This document shows, in pieces, positions 9,147-17,754 of a stretch of DNA of 64,000 bases (the stretch's first letter is position 1; the number at the start of each line of letters is the position of its first letter). The stretch is taken from assembly GCA_021827745.1 (NCBI GenBank), contig JAKAUI010000058.1:1-64000 (forward strand), written 5' to 3'. Under the pieces are notes generated by a model. It worked only from the letters and a program-made list of their open reading frames with translations. It made no database searches and was not told the DNA's origin. Origin of the DNA: Bacillota bacterium (GTDB taxonomy: Bacteria > Bacillota > Sulfobacillia > JAJZYS01 > JAJZLH01). The position numbers and the translations under genes were made by a program.

Positions 9147-11078
9147 CTAAGGAACAGGGGTGGTCGTGCCCGACGGGCTGATCTGACCGAAGAAGTCGAG
9201 CGGGTTAAGGCGGGAATTGGAGGCTCCCCAGAAACTCAGGCTGCCTGTCGGACCCAAGATGAGAGAGTGAGGGTCATACCCTGCAGGCAGGCCCGTAGGG
9301 AACACGCTGACGACTCCTGACGGGCTGATCCGGTCGATGAAGCTCGTGGGGATCCCATGGACGACGAACCAGATGTTTCCGCCTGGGCCCAATATCAGGT
9401 GACTGACAGAGCAAGACGCCGGAGTCGAACCAGGGGCGGTCGGACATAGGTTCTTGGTGAACAGGGTGATCAAGCCCGACGAGCTGACCTTGCCGATGAA
9501 GATGGAGTTGTTGGAGCCAGAGCGCTGGCCGACGAACCACATGGAGCCGCTCGGGCCAGCGACGAAATTGCTAAAGAACGACGTCGACGCAGGCAGGCCG
9601 TTCGTGAAGCGGGAGACGGTTCCAGATGGGCTGAGTCGATCGATGAAGCTCGTATGGTCCGGGCCCGATCCGGCGAGCCAGATGTCGCCGTCGCTGCCCA
9701 ATGTCAGGCTGTCCACTCCGCACCCAGTTGTCTGAGGCGAACAGGGAGCGGATGGATACAGGTCCGTGGTGAACCGGGTGACGGTGCCAGAGGGAGTGAT
9801 CAGGCCGAAGCCGGTGGACGCGATCCCTACACCGCTGCCGATGTAAAACAGCATGTCAGCGCCAGGGCCCGGGTGCAGGCACGTCTGCGCCCAGTCGGTA
9901 CACATTAGCTGTAGACCCTGGGTGACAAGAGTGGTGGTCCCAGACGGACTGATCTTGCCAATGAAGCTGGTGCTGTTGGAGGCGTAGCCTCGGAACCAGA
10001 TGTCGCCGTCCGGGCCCAATGTCAGGTCGTTCACAGAGCAGGACGTCGAAGTCGAACAATAAGCGGACGGATACAGGCCCTTCGTGAACACGCTGATCGT
10101 GCCCGAGGGAGTGATGTTGCCGACGAAACTGGTGTTATCGGAGCCGTAGCCGACGAACCACATGTCGCCCCCCGGACCTAGTGTCAGGTCGTTTACAGAG
10201 GTCGTCGACGCAGGCAGGCCCTTGGTGAACAGACTGACGGTTCCGGACCGGCTGATCCTGCCGATGGCTCCCGAACAGCTGAACCACATGCCGCCCGGAC
10301 CAGGGGTCAGAGGCCAGGGGCAGCTCTCGCCAGAGTTCGAAAACGACGAGTTGCCCACGCCGGGCACGCCTGCCGAGAACAGAGAGAAGGTCCCAGTCGG
10401 GGTGATCCGGCCGATGCCCAGAGGTGCGTTGTTGCCGCCCGTGAGGCTGGATGGCGGTAGGACCACAAACCACAAATTACCGGATGAATCAGGAGCATAG
10501 ACGAACGCGTGTGGACCAGACACCAGGAACATCTGGTCGCCGTTCGGTAGGCAGGTGAGGCGGACAGGCACCGTGCTGGCGGGTTGCCCGGGAGACGACA
10601 GGCTGGTGCGTGTGTTGCACCAGGATGGGAGGGTGACCGAGACGGTGGTGGGGGTACTGCTGCTGGCAACTTTGGCGGCACTGACTGACACCACAACTGG
10701 GGCCGAGGTGGCCACCACCTGGCCCTTGCTGCTCGTGGCCAGCTCGGCCGTGAATCGATAGGAGCCGGGAGCCAGGCTGAGCTTGATCGAGTTGGAGAAC
10801 AGGATGTTCCACAGCTTGCCGTTCTCGTAGAGTCGGATCTCACCACTGCCTGGCTGGGCCGTGGTGGCAGAATTGGCCAGGGTGAAATGGGAGACGGAGA
10901 AGCGGATCGTGAGATCAGTGGACGTCTGGGAGGAAGGGATCTTCAGGGTGGACCCGGTGACGGGAGAGACGATCCTGATCGATGGCTTTACGGCCGGTGT
11001 CGCAGGCGCGCCACAGCCGGCGACTGCAAGCAGCAGGCACGGCAGCACGAGCAGGTGGACGAGCGATCTACTCGGCAT
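9147..11078 (-). CDS. Paralog 2: lipoprotein with Ig-like segment and Vgb-like beta-propeller repeats
   Basis: MPSRSLVHLLVLPCLLLAVAGCG lipobox; same architecture as paralog 1. Confidence 0.88.
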   Translation of the reverse strand: MPSRSLVHLLVLPCLLLAVAGCGAPATPAVKPSIRIVSPVTGSTLKIPSSQTSTDLTIRFSVSHFTLANSATTAQPGSGEIRLYENGKLWNILFSNSIKLSLAPGSYRFTAELATSSKGQVVATSAPVVVSVSAAKVASSSTPTTVSVTLPSWCNTRTSLSSPGQPASTVPVRLTCLPNGDQMFLVSGPHAFVYAPDSSGNLWFVVLPPSSLTGGNNAPLGIGRITPTGTFSLFSAGVPGVGNSSFSNSGESCPWPLTPGPGGMWFSCSGAIGRISRSGTVSLFTKGLPASTTSVNDLTLGPGGDMWFVGYGSDNTSFVGNITPSGTISVFTKGLYPSAYCSTSTSCSVNDLTLGPDGDIWFRGYASNSTSFIGKISPSGTTTLVTQGLQLMCTDWAQTCLHPGPGADMLFYIGSGVGIASTGFGLITPSGTVTRFTTDLYPSAPCSPQTTGCGVDSLTLGSDGDIWLAGSGPDHTSFIDRLSPSGTVSRFTNGLPASTSFFSNFVAGPSGSMWFVGQRSGSNNSIFIGKVSSSGLITLFTKNLCPTAPGSTPASCSVSHLILGPGGNIWFVVHGIPTSFIDRISPSGVVSVFPTGLPAGYDPHSLILGPTGSLSFWGASNSRLNPLDFFGQISPSGTTTPVP

Positions 11079-11124
11079 CCGGATCCTCCTTCGCAGGTGA
11101 GCAGGGAGGCAGACACCGTGACTG

Positions 11125-11152
11125 AGAGCCGCTCCCTCTAGCAAATGGTTCC
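11125..11152 (-). promoter_or_regulatory. Shared upstream motif copy 2 (GGAACC-N18-CTCT)
   Basis: Minus strand GGAACC ATTTGCTAGAGGGAGCGG CTCT. Confidence 0.7.
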
Positions 11153-11325
11153 CGGCGGCGATGGGTCGTCCTGTGTAGATAACGATGCCAAAGTCGCGGT
11201 CCATGCCTAGAGCGAAGGTGGAAATCAAGAACCATCGTCTGGTCGGAGGTGTCCGATCCCGCTGAGATAAGGTGTCGTCTGGGATGTCCGTCCCATTCGG
11301 ATCCTAGGAGATACCCCGACGGCCT

Positions 11326-13242
11326 CTAGGGAAGATTAGCGGTCGTGCTCGACGGGCTGATCTGGCCGAAGAATGTTGGCGCGTTGGACCCAGAGCGGGC
11401 CATCCCCCAGAAGCTCAGGTCGCCCGTCGGACCGAGGACGAGAGAGCCAAGGCCGTACCCTGCAGGCAGACCCGTAGAGAACACGCTGACCGTGCCGGAT
11501 GGGCTGACCTTGCCGATGAACGGCCCCGAGTGAGAGTTCTGGTTCCCGATGAACCAGATGTCGCCGCCCGGTTCTAATGTCAGGCCGGTCAAGAAACAGG
11601 ACGTCGGAACCGAACAAGAAGCGAGTGGAGAGAAGCCCTTAGAGACGACGCTGACCGTGCCGGACGGGCTGATCCTGCCGATGAAGTTGGTCTTGTTGGC
11701 TTCCGAGCCGAGGAACCACATATCACCTCTCACACCGGGGACAAAATTGCCAACAGAAGACGTCGAGGCAGGCAGGCCCTGGGTGACGCGGGTGACGGTT
11801 CCCGACGGGCTGATCCTATCGATGAAGCTCGCATGGTTGGGGCCTGCTCCGGCGAGCCAGATGTCGCCACTAGGGCCTATTCTCAAAATGCCCACTCCGC
11901 ACCCAGCCGTCTGAGGCGAGCAAGGAGCCGATGGATACAGGTCATTGGTGAACCGGGTGACGCTGCCCGAGGGAGTGATCAGGCCGAAGCCTGTGGATCC
12001 GGGCTCTACACTGCTGCCAATGTAAAACAGCATGTCGCTGCCAGGGCCCGGGTGCAGGCACGACTGCGCCCAATCGGTACACATTTGTTGAAGACCCTGG
12101 GTAAACAGGGTGACTGCTCCAGACGGAGTGATTTTGCCGATGAAGCTCGGGTTGCTGGAGCCGTTCACGCTGGGGACGTTGGGGTTGTTGCCGGTGAACC
12201 ACATGTTGCCGCCCGGACCCAAGGTCAAGGAACCAACTTGACAAGATGCCGGAGCCGAACCAGAGGCGGCCGGACACAGGCCCTTGGTGAACACGCTTGC
12301 CGTCCCCGACGGGCTGATCTTGCCGATGAAGTTGGTCTTGTTGGCTTCCGAGCCGACGAACCACATGTCACCGCCCAGACCGGGGACGAAATCACCGATA
12401 GAAGAGGTCGCGGCAGGCAGGCCCGTGGTGAACAGGCTGACCGTGCCGGACGGGCCGATCCTACCGATGGTTCCCGAGCAGCTGAACCACATGCCGCCGG
12501 GGCCAGGCGTCAGAGGCCAGGGGCAGGTGTCGCCAGAGTTCGAAAAGGGCGAGCTGCCCACGCCGGTCACGCCTGCCGAGAACAGGGAGAAGCTCCCGGC
12601 TGGGGTGATCCGACCGATGCCCAGAGGCGCGTTGCTGCCCCCCGTACCGAATGGCGGCGCGACCACAAACCACAGGTTGCCGGATGAGTCGGGAGCGTAG
12701 TAGAACTCATCAAAACCAGTCACCCTGAATATCTGGTCATCGCCGGGCAGGCAGGTCAGGCGGACGGACACCGTGCTGGCGCTCTGTCCGGTGGACGAGA
12801 GAGTGGCGCGGGTATTGCACCAGGCTGGGAGGGTGACCGAGGTGGAAGCACTAAGCGACATCGCAACTGGCGCCGAGGTGGCCACCACCTTGCCGTTCGT
12901 GACCAATTCGGCCTTGAACTGATAAGAGCCAGGACCAAGGCCGAGGCTGATCGAGTTGGAGGTCACCATGCCCCACAACTTGCCGTTCTCGTAGAGCCGG
13001 ATCTGGCCGCTGCCCGATTGGGCGGCGCTGGCAAAATTGACCAGGGTGAAGTGAGAGACGGAGAAGCGGATCGTGACCGTGGTGGACGGTCGGAAGGAAG
13101 GAATCGTCAGGGTGGACCCGCTCGCAGGGGAGACGATTCGGATCGACGGTTTTGCGGCCGGTGTCGCAGGCGCGCCACAGCCGGCGGCAGCAAGCAGCAG
13201 CCACGGCAACACCAGGAGGCGGACGAGCGATCTACCAGGCAT
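11326..13242 (-). CDS. Paralog 3: lipoprotein with Ig-like segment and Vgb-like beta-propeller repeats
   Basis: MPGRSLVRLLVLPWLLLAAAGCG lipobox; same repeats. Confidence 0.88.
   Translation of the reverse strand: MPGRSLVRLLVLPWLLLAAAGCGAPATPAAKPSIRIVSPASGSTLTIPSFRPSTTVTIRFSVSHFTLVNFASAAQSGSGQIRLYENGKLWGMVTSNSISLGLGPGSYQFKAELVTNGKVVATSAPVAMSLSASTSVTLPAWCNTRATLSSTGQSASTVSVRLTCLPGDDQIFRVTGFDEFYYAPDSSGNLWFVVAPPFGTGGSNAPLGIGRITPAGSFSLFSAGVTGVGSSPFSNSGDTCPWPLTPGPGGMWFSCSGTIGRIGPSGTVSLFTTGLPAATSSIGDFVPGLGGDMWFVGSEANKTNFIGKISPSGTASVFTKGLCPAASGSAPASCQVGSLTLGPGGNMWFTGNNPNVPSVNGSSNPSFIGKITPSGAVTLFTQGLQQMCTDWAQSCLHPGPGSDMLFYIGSSVEPGSTGFGLITPSGSVTRFTNDLYPSAPCSPQTAGCGVGILRIGPSGDIWLAGAGPNHASFIDRISPSGTVTRVTQGLPASTSSVGNFVPGVRGDMWFLGSEANKTNFIGRISPSGTVSVVSKGFSPLASCSVPTSCFLTGLTLEPGGDIWFIGNQNSHSGPFIGKVSPSGTVSVFSTGLPAGYGLGSLVLGPTGDLSFWGMARSGSNAPTFFGQISPSSTTANLP
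11858..12142 (-). repeat. Near-identical block shared by paralogs 3 and 4 (partner 14051..14335)
   Basis: About 285 nt, constant offset 2193, only a handful of mismatches by eye, no indels. Confidence 0.85.
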
Positions 13243-13288
13243 CCAGACCCTCCTTCCCAGGTGAGCACAGAGGCAGACACCGAGACAG

Positions 13289-13316
13289 AGAGTCCCTCCC
13301 TCCAGCAAATGGTTCC
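13289..13316 (-). promoter_or_regulatory. Shared upstream motif copy 3 (GGAACC-N18-CTCT)
   Basis: Minus strand GGAACC ATTTGCTGGAGGGAGGGA CTCT. Confidence 0.7.
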
Positions 13317-13512
13317 CAGCGAAGGTGAGTCGTCCTCTCTGTATCGCGGCGCCAGCGCCCTAGGAAAGCGGCGAACGAAGATCTTGGGTTTATTCCCCTG
13401 CGAAGAAGAGGACCCAAGGCCCCTGACAGGCTGAGGGTGGCCGGTCCTGCGGAGAAGGGTGTCATGTGAGTCGTCCGTCCGATTCGGATCCTAGGAGACA
13501 CCAGATGGGCCT

Positions 13513-15360
13513 CTAGGGAAGATTAGCGGTCGTGCCCGACGGGCTGATCTGGCCGAAGAATGTTGGCGGGTTGGGGCCAGAGTCGACGCTCCCGAAGAAG
13601 CTCAGATCGCCTGTCGGCCCTTGGACGAGATCGCTTACGCTGGACGTCGACACAGGCAGGCCTTTGGTGAACAGCGTGACCGTCCCGGACGAGCTGATCT
13701 CGCCGATGAACGGTGGCCCCGAGTTGGCACTCGCGTTCCCCAGGAACCAGATTTCGCCGCCCGGGCCTAGTGTTAGGTTGCCTACAGAGCAAGACATAGG
13801 AGTCGAACAAGAAGCGGACGGATACAGGCCCTTAGAGAACACGCTGATCACGCCTGACGGACTGATCTTGCCGATGAAGTCGGCGTTGTTGGAGCCTGAG
13901 CCGACAAACCACATATTGCCGCTCGGGCCAACGACGAGATTGCCACTAAAGGACGTCGACGCAGGCAGTCCCTTGGTGAAGTGGGTGATGGTCCCGGACG
14001 GACTGATCCTGTCGACGAAGCTCACATGGTTGGGGCCTGATCCGGCGAGCCAGATGTCGCCACTAGGGCCTATTGTCAAACTGCCCACTCCGCACCCAGC
14101 CGTCTGAGGCGAGCAAGGAGCCGATGGATACAGGTCATTGGTAAACCGGGTGACGCTGCCCGAGGGAGTGATCAGGCCGAAGCCGGTGGATCCGGGCTCT
14201 ACACTGCTGCCAATGTAGAACAGCATGTCGCTGCCAGGGCCCGGGTGCAGGCACGACTGCGCCCAATCGGTACACATTTGTTGAAGACCCTGGGTAAACA
14301 GGGTGACTGCCCCAGACGGAGTGATCTTGCCGATGAGGCCGCGGCCGGTGAACCAGATGTCACCGCCGGGGCCCAATGTCAGATCGTTCCCATAGCAAGC
14401 TGAGCCGGTCGAACATGTAAACAGTGGATGCAGGGCCTTTGCCAACACGGTGATCGTACCCGACGGCGTGATTTTGCCGATGAAGTTGGTGTGAGATGAG
14501 CCCGTACCGTCGAACCACAGATCCCCGCCCAGACCAGGGACGAAATTGCCAATAGAAGACGTCGACCCAGGCAGGCCCTTCGTGAACAGACTGACGGTTC
14601 CGGAGGGGCTGATCCTGCCGATGGATCCAGGACAGCCGAACCACATGCCGCCGGGCCCAAGTGTCAACGGATAGAGGCAGATCTCGGCAGGGCCCGGAGA
14701 CAGCAAGCTGTTCCCGGGTGTCGCGAACAGGGAGAAGGTCCCGGTCGGGGTGATTCGGCCGATGCCCAGAGGTGCGTTGCTGCCCGTGAGGCTAAATGGC
14801 CTTCCGACGACAAACCAGAGGTTGCCCGATGAGTCAGGAGCATAGAAGAAGTTGCCTGGGGAGGTTTCATGGAAGATCTGCTCACCAGCAGGCAGGCAGG
14901 TGAGGCGGAGAGATACCGTACGGGCGGGCTGTCCGTTGGACGTGAGGCTGATGCGCGTATTGCACAAGGACGAGAGAGTGGCCGAGACGTGGGCGGCGCT
15001 GACCGTCACGACAACGGGTGCCGAGGCGGCCATCACCTTGCCGTTCGTGACCAGCTCGGCCGTGAATCGATACGAGCCGGCAGCAAGGATGAGACCGATC
15101 GAGTTGGAGGTCACCATGCCCCACAATTTGCCGTTTTCGTCCAGTCGGATCTGGTTACTGCCGCCGGCGGTGAAGTGAGAGACGGCCCACCGGACGGTGA
15201 CTGCTTCGGTAGGCCCGCTCGTCACGAAATTGGACCCAGTTGCTGGCGAGACGATCCGGATCGAAGGCTTTGCGGCTGGTGTGGCCGGAGCGCCACAGCC
15301 GACGGCAGCGAGCAGCAGCCCCGGCAACACGAGGAGGCGGACGAACGATCTACCAGGCAT
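13513..15360 (-). CDS. Paralog 4: lipoprotein with Ig-like segment and Vgb-like beta-propeller repeats
   Basis: MPGRSFVRLLVLPGLLLAAVGCG lipobox; same repeats. Confidence 0.88.
   Translation of the reverse strand: MPGRSFVRLLVLPGLLLAAVGCGAPATPAAKPSIRIVSPATGSNFVTSGPTEAVTVRWAVSHFTAGGSNQIRLDENGKLWGMVTSNSIGLILAAGSYRFTAELVTNGKVMAASAPVVVTVSAAHVSATLSSLCNTRISLTSNGQPARTVSLRLTCLPAGEQIFHETSPGNFFYAPDSSGNLWFVVGRPFSLTGSNAPLGIGRITPTGTFSLFATPGNSLLSPGPAEICLYPLTLGPGGMWFGCPGSIGRISPSGTVSLFTKGLPGSTSSIGNFVPGLGGDLWFDGTGSSHTNFIGKITPSGTITVLAKALHPLFTCSTGSACYGNDLTLGPGGDIWFTGRGLIGKITPSGAVTLFTQGLQQMCTDWAQSCLHPGPGSDMLFYIGSSVEPGSTGFGLITPSGSVTRFTNDLYPSAPCSPQTAGCGVGSLTIGPSGDIWLAGSGPNHVSFVDRISPSGTITHFTKGLPASTSFSGNLVVGPSGNMWFVGSGSNNADFIGKISPSGVISVFSKGLYPSASCSTPMSCSVGNLTLGPGGEIWFLGNASANSGPPFIGEISSSGTVTLFTKGLPVSTSSVSDLVQGPTGDLSFFGSVDSGPNPPTFFGQISPSGTTANLP
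14051..14335 (-). repeat. Near-identical block shared by paralogs 4 and 3 (partner 11858..12142)
   Basis: See partner block. Confidence 0.85.
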
Positions 15361-15405
15361 CCAGACCCTCCTCCCCAGGTGAGCACAGAGGCAGGCACGA
15401 GACTG

Positions 15406-15433
15406 AGAGTCTTTCCCCGTAGGAAATGGTTCC
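15406..15433 (-). promoter_or_regulatory. Shared upstream motif copy 4 (GGAACC-N18-CTCT)
   Basis: Minus strand GGAACC ATTTCCTACGGGGAAAGA CTCT. Confidence 0.7.
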
Positions 15434-15582
15434 CGGCGGCGATGAGTCGTCCTGTTTAGATAGCAGTGCCAAAGTCACGGTCGATGCCTGGAGCGAAGGT
15501 GGAAATCGAAAACCTGAGCCCGACCGGCGGTGTCCGATCCTGCTGTGAAGCGTGTCGTCTGAGAGGTCCATGCGACTTGCCG

Positions 15583-17493
15583 CTAGGGAAAGGGTGTGGT
15601 CGTGGTGGACGGGGTGATCTGGCCGAAGAATGTTGGCGCGTCATGCCCAGGGTCGGCGAACCCCAGGAAACTCAGGGTCCCTGTCGGACCAAGGCTCAGT
15701 GAGCCCAGTTCGTACGCTGCAGGCAAGCCCTTAGAGAACACGCTGACCGTGCCGGAGGGACTGATCCTGCCGATGAACGGCGGTGCCGAGCCAGTGCTCG
15801 TGGATCCCAGGAACCAGATGGCGCCGTCCGGGCCTGCTGTCGGGTCGCTCACAAAGCAAGATGCCGCAGTAGAAGCAGCGCTGGCCGGACACAGAGCCTT
15901 TGTAAACAGCGTCACGGTCCCAGACGGACTGATCTTGCCAATGTAGCTGGCGTTGCTGGGCCCGTAGCCGCTGAACCAGACGGCACCGTCAGGACTCAAT
16001 GTCAGGTGGCCCAGAGAGCAGGAAGACGAACAAGGACCGGACGGATACAGGCCCTTGGTGAACAGCGTGACGGTCCCGGACGGGCTGATCTTGCCGATGA
16101 ACGTTATCGCCGGGTTGGTGGACGCGTACCCGGTGAACCAGACGGTACCGTCAGGACTCAATGTCAAGCCACTCGGAGAGCAGAAAGTCGAACAAAGAGC
16201 GGACGGAGCCAGGCCCTTCGTGAAGTGGGTGACGGTTCCTGACGGGCTGACCTTATCGATGAAGATGGGGTTGTTTGGGCCCGATCCGGCGAGCCAGATG
16301 TCGCCGCCAGGGCCCACTGTCAGGTCGCTCATAAAGCAAGACGGCTGAGCCGGACAAGAAGCGGACGGATACAGGGCGTTGGTGAACCGGCTGACGCTCC
16401 CAGACGGAGTGATCAAACCGAAGCCAATTGTTGCGTTGGCTGTAGTGCCGCCGACGGAGAACAACATGTCGCTGCCAGGCCCCGGTTGCAGGCACGTCTG
16501 CTCGGCCAAGCCGGGACACATCGCTTGAAGGCCCCGGGGAACAAGGGTGACGGCGCCAGACGGACTGATCATGCCAATGAAGCTGGTGTTGTTGGACCCG
16601 TATCCACGGAACAAGATGTCGCCGTTCCGGCCCCATGTCAGGTCGTTCAGAGCGCAGGACGTCGGAGTCGAACAATAGGCGGATGGAGCCAGTCCCTTGG
16701 TGAACAGACTGATCGTGCCGGACGGGACGATCTTGCCGATGACTCCCGGACAGCCGAACCACATGCCGCCGGGACCAGGTGTCAAGGGGTACAGGCCGCT
16801 CGACAGGCAGCCGGATGTAGAGAGTCCCTTCGAGTACACGGAAAAGGTCCCGGTCAGGGTGATCCGACCGATGCCCAGACGCGCGTAGGTGACTCCCGTG
16901 CCGGATGGCGGGGCGACCACAAACCACAGATTGCCGGATGAGTCAGGAGCGTAGAACTCGTGAAAACCGGTCATCCTGAAAATCTGATCGCCGCCCGGCA
17001 AGCAGGTCAGGCGAACGGACACCGTGCTGGCGGGCTGCCGATCGGACATGAGACCGGTGCGCGTGTTGCACCAGGATGGGACGGTGACCGAAACGCCGGC
17101 GTTGCTGGCAACACCGCTGCTGCCATTGACCGACACCACAACTGGCGCCGAGGTGGCCACTACCTTCCCTTTCCCGACCAACTCGACCTTGAACTGATAA
17201 GAGCCTGGACCAAGGCTGAGGCTGATCGAGTTGGCGGAAACTGCGGCCCGCCACTTGCCGTTCTCGTACAGTCGGATCTGGTCGCTGCCGCCGGCGGTGA
17301 AGTGAGAGACGGCCCACCTGACGGTGACCGTGGTGTCCACCTGGGAGGACGAGATCTTCAGGCTGGATCCATTGGCAGGCGAGACGATCCGGATCGAAGG
17401 CTTTGCCCCTGGTGTGGCCAGAGCGCCACAGCCGGCGGCAGCGAGCAGCAGGCAAGGCACAAGCAGGAGGCGGACTAGTGACTTATGAGACAT
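15583..17493 (-). CDS. Paralog 5: lipoprotein with Ig-like segment and Vgb-like beta-propeller repeats
   Basis: MSHKSLVRLLLVPCLLLAAAGCG lipobox; same repeats. Confidence 0.88.
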   Translation of the reverse strand: MSHKSLVRLLLVPCLLLAAAGCGALATPGAKPSIRIVSPANGSSLKISSSQVDTTVTVRWAVSHFTAGGSDQIRLYENGKWRAAVSANSISLSLGPGSYQFKVELVGKGKVVATSAPVVVSVNGSSGVASNAGVSVTVPSWCNTRTGLMSDRQPASTVSVRLTCLPGGDQIFRMTGFHEFYAPDSSGNLWFVVAPPSGTGVTYARLGIGRITLTGTFSVYSKGLSTSGCLSSGLYPLTPGPGGMWFGCPGVIGKIVPSGTISLFTKGLAPSAYCSTPTSCALNDLTWGRNGDILFRGYGSNNTSFIGMISPSGAVTLVPRGLQAMCPGLAEQTCLQPGPGSDMLFSVGGTTANATIGFGLITPSGSVSRFTNALYPSASCPAQPSCFMSDLTVGPGGDIWLAGSGPNNPIFIDKVSPSGTVTHFTKGLAPSALCSTFCSPSGLTLSPDGTVWFTGYASTNPAITFIGKISPSGTVTLFTKGLYPSGPCSSSCSLGHLTLSPDGAVWFSGYGPSNASYIGKISPSGTVTLFTKALCPASAASTAASCFVSDPTAGPDGAIWFLGSTSTGSAPPFIGRISPSGTVSVFSKGLPAAYELGSLSLGPTGTLSFLGFADPGHDAPTFFGQITPSTTTTPFP

Positions 17494-17538
17494 TCCGACC
17501 CTCCTCTCCAGGCGAGCGCAGAGGCGACACCATGACTA

Positions 17539-17566
17539 AGCGTCTGCTCGAGTGGCAAGTGGATCT
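17539..17566 (-). promoter_or_regulatory. Degenerate copy 5 of the shared upstream motif
   Basis: Minus strand AGATCC ACTTGCCACTCGAGCAGA CGCT; same spacing and downstream TCATGGTGTCGCC, mismatches in both boxes. Confidence 0.45.
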
Positions 17567-17754
17567 AGGAGGCGCGTGTCACCCTGCGACGGACGACTCA
17601 GGCGATGGCGACTGGGGACATCTGCCCTCCCGGCTGCAATTTGTCCACCGACCTTCTTGTCGCTTGGGCCGGGGGCCGCAGTCGGTCAGCCGCACCAGCT
17701 GCCGGAAGCGGAACCCGCGATGGAGGCGCATTAGCCCTACCGTAGGTGGGCATT

